Positions 12,901-25,441 are shown, counted from the stretch's first letter. The stretch is DNA of 64,000 nucleotides from Zanthoxylum bungeanum (GCA_019454045.1 SKCR01049645.1:186001-250000); one strand, 5' to 3'. The notes: generated from the letters alone by a model not told the origin. Made by a program: numbers and translations.

Positions 12901-13168
12901 ATGCCTCAGTCAGAACCCGAAAGGGAGGCCTCTTATGAATGAGATAGTTGAATTACTTGAGATGGTTCATTCACAAGGGGCAGAAGAAGAAATGCTTCGA
13001 AATGGGGGTGGTGTGGTAACTCTGTATTAAGTTCCAAAACGCTCGCCTCATAATTCTGGAGAAAAGAAAAGAGATCAGACTGGATTTAGTGGTAGTGGAC
13101 AAGGGGATTCACGCAGAAGGAGCAAGCCTAGCTATGGAAGGAGCAAGAGCGAACCTCCAACTGATTGA
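9929..13168 (+). CDS. RLCK subfamily VII Ser/Thr kinase, PBL17-like, with lesions
   Basis: Predicted cytoplasmic membrane-anchored receptor-like kinase. Exons: 9929-10037, 10184-10465, 11086-11221, 11815-11951, 12259-12382, 12672-13168. The ATG at 9959 gives MGICF, matching PBL17 and suiting N-myristoylation and palmitoylation; 9929 is an in-frame upstream ATG. The kinase domain is complete: [29 protein letters not shown] (usual Leu replaced by Phe), [17 protein letters not shown]. Three oddities: (1) exon 2 changes frame near 10240-10246, with TGA at 10249; using the AG just before 10210 as acceptor would avoid this. (2) The exon 4 donor after GACGCA reads AT instead of GT; a GC donor 3 bp upstream could substitute. 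(3) TAA at 13028-13030 interrupts homology that continues 45 codons to TGA at 13166. It may be a recent pseudogene or a working gene with a short tail. Confidence 0.8.
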
Positions 13169-14252
13169 CTATGATCATTCTTCATATCACTCGGAACTCT
13201 TCCAGCAATCTTGAGAATGATGAGAATTCAGTTTTGGCCAGAAGTTAAAGATATCCCAAGTATTGATTAAGGTCAAAACTTTCCAAGGTTTGCCATCAGG
13301 CATTGAGAAAATGTTTCCCTTCTCCTCTTAAGGTGGAATTTGAGATGTTTAACGCAATCATCCAGCTGAAGTATGAGTTCCTATGTACCTCTCTATTTGT
13401 ACTCAACTGTGTAGCAAAGCTTCTAAATATTGATTACAACCCCAAATGCTACGTGAATGTAAAAAGTACATGCAATTTGTTTTTATCCTTGAACTAATTC
13501 CTCATTGTGAAATTAGCTAAGACTATCTACTGATACATTTTCTGTTAAGATTCATCAGCAATGCATATAATATAATCTGAAAGCAAAACTTTTTCAGTTC
13601 AGAGGAGGAAATCCCACATAACTTCACCAATCTGCTTCAAAATCATACCTCAAGACAGACTGTTCCGTTCTCGATGATAGAACATTGCTGTAAACAGAAA
13701 ATGAATGTGAAGAAGAGGAGGGGCAAGGCAGCAACAAGTTCCAGCAAAGCATTCAAGTTTCTTCCTGAAAGCAGGATAATTAGAAGCCATGCTCGTCAGT
13801 TAAAAATCAGCAGCCATGCTCTTCGGTTAAAAATCAGCAGCAGTTACCTACAAAATGAAGCTTGCTTTAGTGACACATACAACTTGGAGCAAAACTTAAT
13901 GGTATCACATTTGTCATTTCGGAGGAATGAATTTGAATTTATTGATTAATAATTATGGTTAATCTTATTCATAAACCAAAAGGATCACTGCAAAAGAATG
14001 CACTAATCCAATTTGGTTGAAATAACTTGACCTGGTAATCAAGAGGTAAAATCGTCAATTATAGGCCACAAAAGAGACCTATCAACACCATCCATTTGGA
14101 ATCTTGATTTGATAAGAAAAAAAAAAATAAATGTGGAAGCATTTGCTTTTTCCATCATTGCAAATACATAACTGGAAATTATCAGCCTTCTAGCTCGTAA
14201 TTTATTTTAGTTTCAAATCAATAAAATAAACACTAAAACACCAAAATGGTCA
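13169..14252. other. Intergenic region between convergent kinase and TORL genes
   Basis: Contains the kinase 3' UTR and the 3' flank of the minus-strand gene. A 27-bp segment (AGCCATGCTCGTCAGTTAAA and the bases after it) is tandemly repeated near 13785-13840. AATAAA on the minus strand at 14206-14201 is a plausible poly(A) signal for the downstream gene. I see no other gene; the short open frame at 13674-13949 has no recognisable features. Confidence 0.6.
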
Positions 14253-17200
14253 TTAATATTTCATCTTGTTTGTGCTTGGTAAAAAATTCATGCAACAAGA
14301 AGTTTCCTTACCCCACATCTGGCACAATTTCATTGCCAATTGAGTGATAGATCTTCTCTCAGCCGGATTAGAAAATTCCAATTTCTGAGTCTCCTGAATT
14401 GCAGACAAGAATTTTCGCCTTGCTTTTGCAGAGAGAACAATGTAATTTGGTCCATGGACAGCGCTGAAGTCCACAACCTGAAGAGAGAGAGAGAGAGAAT
14501 TAGTGGTTTTCATTAGTCAACCCAAAGATATTTAATCTGTTTAAACAATTTCAAATTGTTAAATGAGAAAATCTGCAACAAAATTTAAGAAACACACAAG
14601 CATGTTCCATACGTGACATAGAAGTGATATATGGAATTTGTGAGACTGAAGTTCAACAAAATGGTAAAAAACTTGCCTGTTGCAACCATGGTATTATAGA
14701 GTTCATGAACCTTTGCTCTAGGAAGTAGGATGCCAAAGTACTAAGAAGATCACTGATGGTCTTGTGAGATAAACATTCAAGAACAGGACCAGTTCTATCA
14801 AGAAGCTCAACTAAAACAAGTTCATCACCAGCATAGAGAGCTTCCACATATGCAGAGTCCAGATCCCCTTCACATAGATATCCTTTCACACACTGCCACA
14901 AATTATTCTTGCTTTCTGAATTTAGTCTCGCATTTGAACTAGCAGCAGAAGCAAAGGCAGAATTTGATTTTCTAATTGGACCCACAGCTTGTGTTCCCAG
15001 TCCAGAGTGTTTGCGGGTGTCCTTCCCTGTTGGGTTTCTACCACTCCTTACTATAGGATTAGTCCTCATCTCTTTAGCTTCTTTGGTAGCATTACTTGAT
15101 CTACTTCTACCCAGTGCTTTTTCCTCCCATATCTCAGAACTCTTTGTTGAAAACGATGATGGCCTATTTCGAACATCTATAGATGGCCTGGAGGAGCAGG
15201 TAGAGAGTCTGGGAGAAGGAACACCTTGGCTTTGCTCGACAATTTTAGCGCTCGCAAAATATGAATGCCTCCCGCCATGAACAAGAACATGACCTATGCC
15301 ATCTACCACATGCTCCAAACCTAAAACCTTAGACTGCAGCATTGACAAACTATCCTTTACGCCAGTTGAAAACACCTGTCAATTAATTTATAATATCGGA
15401 GAACAGCTTAGATAAAGACATACCGAAAAAATACTAAGTTGTGTTTCTTGATAAAATAATAATTTTAGAATTTCAAGGATGAGGATTTTAAGGTACTAAT
15501 TAACAAGCTCCAGGTGCTCAAGGCATCAATTCTATAGTGCAAACGGGCTAATTAGGCCAGATATAAGAAAAAGAGATTCATAAATTAAAGGAAAACAACA
15601 ACATCATGTCCAAGGAACAAATAGAAGGAAACTGAATGGCACTGGCAGGCAATAGGATGTTTCCATCCTACCAACATGTAAACTCATGTTATCAAGCAAT
15701 GGTTTGCTCGTATCAGTCTGGTAATTATGGCATGCAAAACTGGAGTTGGGCAGTTTACGAGAAACTAAGAAGACTCACATGCAATAACTTTTATGCAATG
15801 AAAAAAGCCTGAACCTATCGAAAGACAAAAATCCTGAAAGTGTTACCTGCAGAAGATCCATCAGGTTTGACTGTTTGTTTTCAATCTCCAAAAGATGTTT
15901 CCGGATGAATGCCATTTCATTTACCATCTGCGAACAACATCCATGCACAGTTTGGGAACTAACCTCTGTTACTGTAGAGTAAAGACTATTACGATCGCAC
16001 CTCCTGGAGGAGTATATCTGTTCCTCACTACCAATCTCTTCGGCTCTGAAAAACTGATTTCTTCCAGTAGACTTTGACAAATTGTCCTCCTCAAGACATT
16101 CATGAGAAACTGTCACAAACTTAGTCTCAAAGTTATCAGTTACAAGGTTTGACACAGAAGAACACTCTTGTTTGTCATCCATAGTCATATATTCATTTTC
16201 ATTATCTCGCTTACTTGTAACATCAGCACTCATCCTCCCTAAGGTTTTCGTAACACAACTACTCTCAGATTCTTCACTATGAACGTCATCTAGAGAAATG
16301 TCATGGGTTTTTGGAACAGAAATTTCAATATGCCAATCATCCGGTTTTGAATGTTGCAAGTGATCAATGTAATTGTGGCATGCTTTTCTAATAGACAAAG
16401 GAGTCCTTCGTTTTTCTGAGTCTGTGACAACTTTCCTGAGTGCAACATCTTTCTTTCCAAGGTCATTGGGGCTGGTAAGGACACTGAAGTCACCTCCACA
16501 GAAATTTTCTGTTAAAAGGTACATAAAAAGTTCACAATACATATATATGATGAAGAGAAACAACTAAACTGGGCATGTCATGGTTCTTGAAGAGTTGGAT
16601 AACACTGTCTGAATGCTTAGATTTAAGGAAGAAATATACTTTTTTGATCAATCATCGATGTCTTCGTGTCGTAAAACACAAGGGTCAAGCATATTTCATC
16701 ACTCTCCATGTATTTTGGTCTACAATGATCAAGTTGAACAATGAAAACTATGTGTATATGCTTGACACAAAAGAACGATGAGGGCCATGAGGCTGATGAA
16801 CCTTGATGATAACTCTTTAGTTACCTAAATGCTTACAAAGACTAGAATAAATGAGGGCATAATTTGAGCATCAAAAATGCGGAAGAGTTTTTTCTCGCAT
16901 CATCAGCCATGTGTAACTCATGTTTCCTATAAGTTGTTCTCAGTTTGCTTTAGTCAAATTGATTCTTACTGAAGTCTGCAGAGCAGTAGGAATGCACACC
17001 AGAATTTCTGAAGTACACAGAAACTATGCTAAAACATGATTTCTTTCTCGATAGAAGGCCTTCAACAATGCACAACAAGGTTATTTGAAGATAAACTCTT
17101 AGCAACAGTTGAAAAATCAAGTATGTGAATGATGCATTTAGATTGTCAATGATAACAGCTAACAGCAAATGTATATCTAAGTATCTAACACAAAATAAAG

Positions 17201-19372
17201 CCAATGGCAATTTGAACAGACAACTGTTTATAAATATTAGAATATTAGGTATGAGGCTATCAGCTTCTAAACCTTTTACAGATGATCCGGCTTCTGAAAG
17301 ATCAGGAGTATCAGGCCCTGGAATAACTCTCCAGTACTGCAGCGCATGAAGAACTGTATCCCTAACCGGTTTCACCTATAAAAACGTAGAGAAGCCTCTA
17401 AAGGATCTAGTTCATTCATTCATAAACATGTAAAATTCTCCAAATGTAGATACATAACATACACCAACCTTGTCAAAACGACATGATTCTAAGGAATAAA
17501 TACAGGACGCCTTGAAAATTCCCAAGAATGATTCACCACATGAAGCAATTTCCCCTAGTGCTACAGAGGCAGCTTTGCGTGTTGCCCAATCACTGTTTTT
17601 GAGAGCGTCTTGGATGCTAGCCATTGCAGCCGAAAGAACATTTTGTGTCGCAGCACCACCTGCCTGAAGTTGAGATTTGTGCCACTGTTATAGAAGATTA
17701 TGTGTGACAAAAAAAAATATAACAAAACAATTGAAAGTAGAGATACTTATCATCAAAAGTTTGGGTACAAATTAAAAATTGAAGCAGTTCTGTTTGTCAT
17801 TGGTACGGAGTCTGATGGACTGCTTGTCACTATTTAAAAGGACAAACATTTTCCCAATATTTACATGTAATACTTATGACTTACCCAAAAAAGTAATGAA
17901 AGAGATTTTAATTCACTTATGTAGGACAATAGATGCACTTGATAATAGCGCTTTTCCTTTCTTTTAAAGAAACATGGCAATTAACCTATTAAAAAGGACA
18001 TATTAAATATTTGTATAAAGACTGACTTACAATTAAATTGTGATGAAAGTATCTAGCACCCACTGTTACAATAGTTTAGTTAAACTAGACATATTCATAC
18101 ATATACTAGACAAGCCAAAATAAATATGTATTAATATATTTCCCTATTTTCTCAAAAAAAAAAAAAAAAAAAAAAAAAGAGAAGGAAATTATAGACAAGT
18201 AGACAACAATAGTTTTAAGTGCAACAAAAATATAGAAACAAGAAGTTTTCAACCCAGCTGACACAACGCTGAATCAACCGGTCGATGCAACCCAATTTAA
18301 TCACAAAAACATGTTGTGTAAGTTTAACACTTGAAAGGCCACATTGAATGAGCTCTGGTATGTGCGGAGCAACTTTCAATTAGTCAAATGATATTCAGGC
18401 AATATATAACAACAGAAATATCGTGTATTTATGTTACATGAAGATGAAGTACAGAGAAATAAAATCACTTTGACTGTTGTATTATTCTGACCATATAATA
18501 ACCAAATTCAAAAAAGTCATAGCTAATGTTGTTTGTTGTGTGACCTATTGATATGTACACAGCATAAATTAAACAGAAAACCGGAACTTTTAATATTGTT
18601 CTTACATATTTAGTTATTGCTACTACATACCAATTTCAATAAAATACAGCAGCACAAAAGCCACCAGGGTGTTTGAACGCATAGATAATAAATGCACCAA
18701 ATCAAGGGCAATCCAATTTTCACCTTAAACACTGACCTGAATAATACTTCTGTTCAACTCGATCACAGCTGGTTTTGCCATAAAATGTGGATTCTTAAGA
18801 AACTTTATGGTTCGAATCAACATTCGCTGCAAAATTGAAACAGGAGGATCATGGCTATTGTCGATAACCCTTGCCAAGCAGAAAGCTGCACCAGTCTGCA
18901 CGTGCTTATTTTGTTCACCCAAAGCTTCAAACACTGGCCTCACTAATGCAAAAAACATCCCATTGTCACTCTCATCCCCATGATTACTCAATTTTGAAGC
19001 CAAAACGGCCATCGTTTCCACACAAGCATCCCTCACAACAGAATCTGAGTCCTTGAGTCGCTTAACAATGCTAGCAACCATTTTATTAACATGCGGTCCA
19101 ATAAGAGCTTGATGAAACTTAGCTAATGTACCCATCAATCGAATACACTCCTTTCGAACTGCACTCTTTTGTTCTGAATCAGTATCCAATATACACGAAA
19201 CGAATGGCGCAATCTTCTCCGGGGTTAAACACTCAGCCAATTTGTCAAGCTCATCAACTCCTATTTGATAAGTATCCCTATCAGCTAGCTTGTTTAGTGC
19301 AAGAATCACTTTATGCTTAAGCTCAAACGTAACCTGTTGGACATTAGCCCTAGAAGTTCCCCTTGCCTTCAT
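14253..19372 (-). CDS. TORTIFOLIA1/SPIRAL2-like microtubule-associated protein
   Basis: Plant-specific protein expected to bind cortical microtubules and affect growth direction. Minus-strand exons in order: 19372-18737, 17663-17469, 17375-17273, 16508-15847, 15375-14677, 14477-14253 (stop). Phases agree and the product is about 839 residues, typical for the family. Residues 1-280 form HEAT/ARM helices (RANVQQVTFELKHKVILALN, ECIRLMGTLAKFHQALIGPH, DSDSVVRDACVETMAVLASK, SDWATRKAASVALGEIASCG), then a linker with DDWHIEISVPKTHDISLDDV, a predicted coiled coil near 506-550 (AFIRKHLLEIENKQSNLMDL), a Ser-rich segment, and the conserved C-terminal domain (NLWQCVKGYLCEGDLDSAYV ... AKARRKFLSAIQETQ). All splice sites are GT-AG except intron 5 (14676-14478), which is GC-AG with a perfect CAG|GCAAGT donor. 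No lesion is seen. The start gives MKARG, matching the usual N-terminus. Intron 1 holds a long A run at 18153-18178. Confidence 0.92.
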
Positions 19373-20060
19373 CTGGCTAAATCTCTAAATCCCTCCTAAA
19401 ATGCCTAATTTTTTTTGTCAATTTAATCTGACCGAAAGAGCTCTCTTATGACATCATGAGAGAAAGGAAATTAGAGCTTATGCATTGACATTTAAACCTA
19501 AAAAAGCGCACATGCTCCGTTTGGTTACCTAGAAAATGAATGAAAGAAACGAACAATCAATAGATTAAAAATATAACCGTAAATTAAAGTTTCTATTGTC
19601 ACCATTTCTTCAAATTTTACTCGACACTACGGAGAATTAAGCATGTAGTAAGTTTAAGAAACGAAAAAAATCGAAGAACTTACAGAGATAACGAGAGCGC
19701 AAGCAACAAAGACTGAGCCCTGCATTATGGATAAATTCTCATAAAATTCAAATTAAAATAAATAAATTGATAAAAGGAGAGAGATTGAATTGTTCAAGAT
19801 AATAAAATGATAAAATAATTGAAAGGAGCGAATCTCAGAGACTCGATGCAAAGATCGAGAACGCCTCTGCCTCGCCATTTTTTGTTTTTACGAGTTTTTT
19901 TTTTTTTTTTTTTGGGATTTCTTTTTGTTCTCTCTTTTTTTTTTTGCTTGAATTTTCGCGCTTACTCTGTATTTCGAATTTGAAGAGCCTATGAGTGTGG
20001 TCCCTTTAAGAGTCTTGTGATATTTTATTGGTGACACGTGGACTTGTCAGGTATATACTC
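19373..20060 (-). promoter_or_regulatory. 5' UTR, leader intron and promoter of the TORL gene
   Basis: Upstream of the ATG on the minus strand, CTCTGTAAGTTC near 19683 is a good donor, and AG acceptors lie between it and the ATG, so a 5' UTR intron of about 250-300 bp is likely. Oligo-T/oligo-A tracts lie at 19878-19950. A G-box, GACACGTGGAC (CACGTG at 20035-20040), lies a few hundred bases upstream of the ATG and could bind bZIP or bHLH factors. The start site is inferred. Confidence 0.45.
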
Positions 20061-20144
20061 TAATACTCATTCGTTTCTCGCTTTTTCAGTTAAGTTCGAA
20101 AATAAATAATATTTCTCATTTTCGCTCTACTGTTTTCAATAATA

Positions 20145-20482
20145 TTTCAATATTATCTTGCGATCAAAAAAGTCGAAGGAATATTAGTGTTTTTATATGT
20201 TTACTATTATGATGAAACAACTAATATTTTTAGATAATTATTGAACATTAAAATAACTAAAATTATATAATTACAATTATGAAATATAAAATTTCTATAG
20301 GAAATTCTTATAATTTCAATATTATATTGCGATCAAAAAAATCAAAGGAATATTAGTGTTTTTATATGTTTACTATTATGATGAAACAACTAATATTTTT
20401 ATATAATTATTGAACATTAAAATAACTAAAATTATGTAATTATAATTATGAAATATAAAATTTCTATAGGAAATTCTTATAA
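20145..20482. repeat. 169-bp AT-rich tandem duplication
   Basis: The segment from TTTCAATATTAT through TTCTATAGGAAATTCTTATA occurs twice in direct orientation, offset by 169 bp (TTTC at 20145 and 20314), with only scattered mismatches. Non-coding. Confidence 0.9.
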
Positions 20483-21029
20483 AATCCAAAATGTTCTAAC
20501 GGAAGTTATTATTTTTTAATTCATTACAAAAAATAAAGTCTTTAAATTGAAAAATATTAACGCTAAAAGTAAGTATATTGACACTAAAACTTATTAGCAT
20601 CAAAAATTTTCAACACTAAAAATGGACAAGAAAGACAATTAGTGTCGAAATTAAATTTGAACGCTAACGTACAACATTTTGTGTCAAACGAGTTTTGACG
20701 ATAAATTTCGAATATTTCGATGTTATAGGAGAAATATTATTAAAATATAAATATTATTTTATTACTTTTTGTATGGAATAATTCGACGCTAAAGGGTATG
20801 AGAAAATTATTATTTAAGGAACCTTTAGCTTCGAAGCATTCGGATTTTTTTTAAATATTATTATAATAAAAATAATTTTACCGAATAATATTAAAATTAC
20901 TTTTATTCTTATAAATTTAAAAAAAATTAAATTAAAGTTTATTAAATAAAATATATAAATAGTCTACTAACAATCGCTGCTACTATAAATGTCTATACAA
21001 ATGAAAATAACAATTACTATTGTTGTGAT
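20483..21029. other. AT-rich CACTA subterminal region
   Basis: No gene. Short variants of CACTAAAA and CGCTAAA and their complements recur in both orientations, as expected in subterminal regions of CACTA elements, where the element's own DNA-binding protein docks. The element edge is tentative. Confidence 0.45.
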
Positions 21030-22039
21030 GGAAGGGTGGTCGAGACCAATGCAGTGTGGCTGAGTGAGGCCTCCAGCATCTGCCTAAAGTCCTCACATGT
21101 TGGTCTAACTCTTGCATCTTCTTATGATTGTTCTCCTCAACCTGTTGTAACTTCTCTTAGGTCTTCTTCAGCTCTTCTTTGGTATTGTCTAACTCTTCCT
21201 TGGTGCTAACTAGCTTTTTCTCGAAGGCACAACTGAGTAGGAGAAGAAACAGTAATGCGTCTAAATGACCTCGGCTTCTTACGAGTGTCAAGTTTGACGT
21301 TGTACGCTGTCTGGTTCTTGAAAACCAATTGCGACAACTCTTCATCTGGTAGAGGGTCGGACCGAGTCTCCAGAGCCTGTCCCCGGACCTCCACCATTTC
21401 GTTTTGTTTTAAAAAAATTGAAGTTAATGTTCTAACTTGAAAAGAAAAAAAATATATTTAAAAATATATTTAATTTATTTTAAATACTTAAACTTACGTA
21501 GTAGTGTTCATCTTCTTCATTGATCCATTTCTTCTTCTCACTATATTGCATCACTCTGAAAAACTTCAGAAATGACTGCACCTCACTCGTGCTACTCTGA
21601 AAAAAAACATAAAGTGGTTCTTAATGTTAGTAAAATTAATGAAATATTTAAAAACAGTTTATGGTATATTTACCTCAGAATGTTCGGCACAGTGTTGGGA
21701 AAATGACTTGGAGCCTCCACAATGGTTGAACACAGGTGACTGCAATTCTCCGTATTTGCGTGACATTTATTCTGCATTTAACAACATTGTTAGTAAAAAA
21801 AACTGAGAGAATTATTAGTTTCGTATTATTTTAAAAATTACCTCGTGTTTTTCGCTTGAGCAAAGCTCACACAACAATATCCAGTTTTGCTCCTCTATAC
21901 AATCAGGCTTGTGATGTGGAGCATCCAAAGCCCCATGTTCATCAAATATCGATTTCAAGACTATTGTCTTATAATCCATGTAAATTTTCCCTATGTGGTG
22001 GTCGAGATACTTCAGGATGTTTGGTTTGTTCAAGTTCAT
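21030..22039 (-). pseudogene. CACTA second protein (Transposase_24-like), broken
   Basis: Homologous pieces appear in order on the minus strand: KPNILKYLDHHIGKIYMDYK ... EEQNWILLCELCSSEKHE (22033-21830), SRKYGELQSPVFNHCGGSKS (about 21760-21700), the STSEVQSFLKFFR ... KKKWINEEDEHYY segment (about 21600-21500, equivalent to the GxEPxxxE...W(V/I)xExAxxxY region of the family) and VEVRGQALETRSDPLPDEEL (about 21395), then a Lys/Glu-rich coiled-coil tail (21240-21150). The pieces lie in different frames, separated by stretches that look like introns and decay. No complete product is possible. Assignment rests on motif order recalled from the family. Confidence 0.65.
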
Positions 22040-22149
22040 GTCGAACTACTCCTGCGGGAATAGTAATCTATTAGAAATTAAATATAAAATATTAATTTAA
22101 AGAAAACATAAAATAAAGAAAACTCATATGTTAGAACCCTACTTATATA

Positions 22150-23008
22150 TAAGGGCATTTGGGACACACAGAAGAAAGATAACCTCTCAATGTTTTCAGT
22201 ATTTGCTCGAGTTAACGTGATATCTTCAGTCTCGATGTCTTGTTCTTGAATATTTGGTAAATGAAAGATCTGTTCAACAACTTCAAAGTCATCAGGTATT
22301 TGTTCTTCATCAGAAATTGTGACACTATCTTTCTCTTATATGTTTCAAATGCCCATATGTTGTAACTTCTATACCACCATGCATTCATTTCCTAGCTTTG
22401 AATTAGACATATATATAACAGACCATGTTTGGGTGTAAAAAATATACGGATCATTCTTGTACCAATAACATTGAACATTATTCGATACACAATCATCAGA
22501 GAATTTCACCATTTTTAGCCAATCATAAAATAATTTTCTCTCTGATTGAGTTAGCATGTAACTAGAATGTGGCTTTATAAGACCTCGATGAGTGGCCCTT
22601 AAGTGCAATTACTAAGAATTCTAAGAACTTGTAAGTCGAATATAGCATTTTCAGTGTCTTTCGTCTTACCAGAAATGTTCAACAATGTACCCATTAAACT
22701 CTCGCATATGTTTTTTCTATTTGTATTACATCCAAATTATGTCGTAGACACAGACTCTCTCAATACTCTAACTCAAAGAAAATACTCATTCTCGTCCAAT
22801 TCAACTATTCAGGTTGACGTTTTCGATTTTTATCTATATTATTAGGATGTTTCCCTGGTGTGGTGTCTCTAAGATATTGATGTTGGCAAAGTATGACAAA
22901 TCCTGACAATCCACTAGGCATACTCCGAGGTTCTGGTTAACCGTTGAATAATTTACTTCTCCGCCAAGGATGACTCAACTCAAGAAATCGTTTGTGCCTT
23001 GTATATCC
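22150..23008 (-). pseudogene. CACTA TNP2 transposase fragment, interrupted at 23008
   Basis: Reading the minus strand from the break: HKRFLELSHPWRRSKLFNG (just inside 23008), NICESLMGTLLNISGKTKDT (about 22720-22660), HRGLIKPHSSYMLTQSERKL (about 22590-22530) and KNDPYIFYTQTWSVIYM (about 22455-22405). These are the Tnp2 core/DUF4218 and DUF4216-like segments of En/Spm transposases in the right order. Stops, frameshifts and an internal deletion between the DUF4218 and DUF4216 parts inactivate it. The catalytic N-terminal part is absent, split off by the Copia A insertion. Confidence 0.75.
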
Positions 23009-25425
23009 TGATGGAGTTAGTACTTGGAGTGTCAATCTGAATTGTATATTTTATTATTTATTAATAAATAAATATGTTTTTCATTTCATACATTATTAAT
23101 GGTATTATCATTATGCGTATTAGATCGATGTATTGCTATGCTAAGAATGACATCGACCTTAGAATAGTCTTGACACTATGTGTAAACTATTCTTAAAGAA
23201 AATATTTCTAGTCGTTGGTTTTGGAATAAGGTCGAATTCCTATAACCAATAAGACTAGCATTTGTCGTATATTGGAATTGCAGTTCCAATACATGTGGGT
23301 ATTCGTTGAAGCGAATACTGAATGACTCACAGATAATTCCAAATAGTTGGAAGTACACACCACCGTCAATAGGAATCTCCTCGAGTCGAGTAGCATATGT
23401 AATCATTTGAATACATGATAACATTGATTTTGTGTGAGATCCTCCACACTTTGATGTCATGTATATCAGAAACTTTCCATGGTATGATGTTCGTTGGATG
23501 TGGATCGATGCACTCAGTTTTCAAGTGCGAAGCAAGATATGACATGTCGTCCCGTATGTGTACCATAAGGGGTTTAGGTATCCATGTTAATTAAGTCATG
23601 ATTCTTAAAGACTTTGGCCAAAGCCGATCACCTAGGGTGGATCGCATCAGTTGTAAATAATCGTAGACATGTCGACATGAAATGTACGCCTTGGAAACTT
23701 GACGGTATATTCTATGTTACTCAGCACAACTCGGATAGCCTACGGCGGATGGAATGTTAAACATATGTGATGACCTCGACTTGTATAGTTCAGAAAGGTC
23801 GCTCGTATTCTTCGCGAATTCGGAGGTGGCCGAATTGCATACATATTAGCTAGGCTTATATGACGAACGTGTCTGAACTTAGAGAGTCCCAATATGAAGT
23901 GTACTCATTGAGCACTTGGGTAGCCGATTAATTTTGATAAAATATAATATTTGATATTATAATTATCAACTAAGATAATCAAGTGTTATTGGATAACATT
24001 GATTATTTACTTTGACCTAATTGTAATTCAATAATTACACAAGGGCTTAATTGTAAAATCATAATTATCATTCAATAATTACACAAGGGCTTAATTGTAA
24101 AATCATAATTATCATTCAATAATTACACAATGGCTTAATTGTAAAATCATAATTATCTCTACAATTTTAGGATATTATGGTAATTGTAAGTATGTAATAA
24201 TATGTGGTTTTGGCTTGATTTAATTGGATTAAATCAAGGTGGCAAACATTTAACTAATTCATTTCCTAATCATTGGCTTGATTTAATTGGATTACATTAA
24301 AGTGGGAGACAATGGAGATTAGTCACACCTAATTATACATATTTGAACAAATTAGATTAAGCCCACTTTTATTAATTAAAAATTACCTAAGTTTTGCTAT
24401 AAATAGCAAGCTTTAGGAAGGTTTTAATTACAAGTACAAGAACAAGTATAAGCATAAGCAAGAGAGATTAGCCTAAGTTAGAGAAGTGTTTAGAGAAGTT
24501 TGTGAGGTCTCTACAATATTTCATCTAGGAGAAATCAAGATTAGATCTTGAAGTGAAGCTTGCTAGCATTGGAAATCAAGGTTGGATCTTGAAGTCAAGC
24601 TTGGAGGTTCTCCAACCATTTCAACAAAGGAGAAATAGATTGGATCTTGCATCAAGCTTACTAGGTAATGTTTGATCTTATCCTAAGCTATGTTCATTTG
24701 TGTATTAGATGCATGATCACATCGCTTAATGTTGAAATAAGGCTAATCAACTGTGTTAGGATACTTTAGAAGTATAAACACAACATGATTATGTATTAGG
24801 TCAAAGAAGTTCATGTTGGACATGGAACAATTAATAAGAGTTTGGAACTTTAAATTAAAACTTAAGGCTTTGGCTACCATTCTAGAATCACTTGACCACC
24901 TTTGGGTGACCTAGAATTATTCATGAGACATTTCTTATTGGGATTCTAATTTGGTTTGTGTATTGGATTCAAAATTTACGCAAGTGCGTATTTAGAATAA
25001 ATTAATGTTTTGTAAAATTATTTGATATGTTGAAAAACTTGATTTTTATTCAATACATGTGTTGATGTTAGTTTTGAAATTAAAAATTAATTTTGGGTAT
25101 TTTTGAAGTATTTAGGGAAGACTGGAAAGAATTAGGGTCAAAGACCCTAATTCCTTCAGCTCACTGGAATGTAAGCTGAAGGAAATAAAAAATGAAATGG
25201 TTGTTGTTTACGCGTTACAGTGCACGCACGGAAATTTTATTTTGCTTCGTTCAGGAGCTTCCGGACTCTGATTCAGTCTCGATTTTTTCCTATACACTCG
25301 TAATGGAATATAGTATTTCATTAAATAATTTAAAATTACACCCATGCTTTATATCCATGGGTTAGACCCATTTTCATTGTGCGGGGCACCGATCCGACCC
25401 TAGGGGTTCCACAACTGCCCCAACA
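23009..25425 (+). repeat. 5' LTR of Copia A
   Basis: About 2417 bp, TG...CA ends. It matches 63406-64000 at its start, with a short indel (about 35 bp extra in the 3' copy near 63688). A TATAAATAG box at 24398-24406 sets the U3/R boundary near 24430. U3 contains three copies of a 44-bp repeat (ACACAAGGGCTTAATTGTAA at 24037 and 24081; variant with ATGGC at 24125). The end is placed at CCCCAACA just before the PBS. Confidence 0.85.
24031..24160 (+). repeat. 44-bp tandem repeat in U3 of Copia A
   Basis: About 2.9 copies of an AT-rich 44-mer at 24037, 24081 and 24125. It lies 240-360 bp upstream of the LTR TATA box, so it could act as a promoter repeat; that role is inference. Confidence 0.85.
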
Positions 25426-25428
25426 GAA

Positions 25429-25441
25429 TGATATCAGTAGC
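25429..25441 (+). other. Primer-binding site of Copia A (mutated)
   Basis: TGATATCAGTAGC lies 3 bp after the LTR and resembles TGGTATCAGAGC, the usual initiator-Met tRNA primer site of Copia elements, with changes expected from decay. Confidence 0.6.

Larger units (their letters stand above)
20522..23008 (-). mobile_element. CACTA (En/Spm) transposon relict, cut by Copia A
   Basis: The minus strand encodes pieces of both CACTA proteins in the usual order: TNP2 (22150-23008), then a Transposase_24-type protein (about 21030-22040). The left edge near 20522 reads CATTACAAAAAA, close to the CACTACAAAAA terminus of the superfamily, followed by subterminal DNA rich in short repeats (AACGCTAAAAG, GACACTAAAAC, AACACTAAAAA). 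The right part stops at 23008 inside TNP2, where Copia A begins; the rest presumably lies beyond the window, on the far side of A. Confidence 0.75.

Noticed and set aside
13674..13949. 91-codon frame downstream of the kinase
   Set aside because: Contains a 27-bp tandem duplication, no recognisable domain, and lies in the 3' flank; too little support for a gene.
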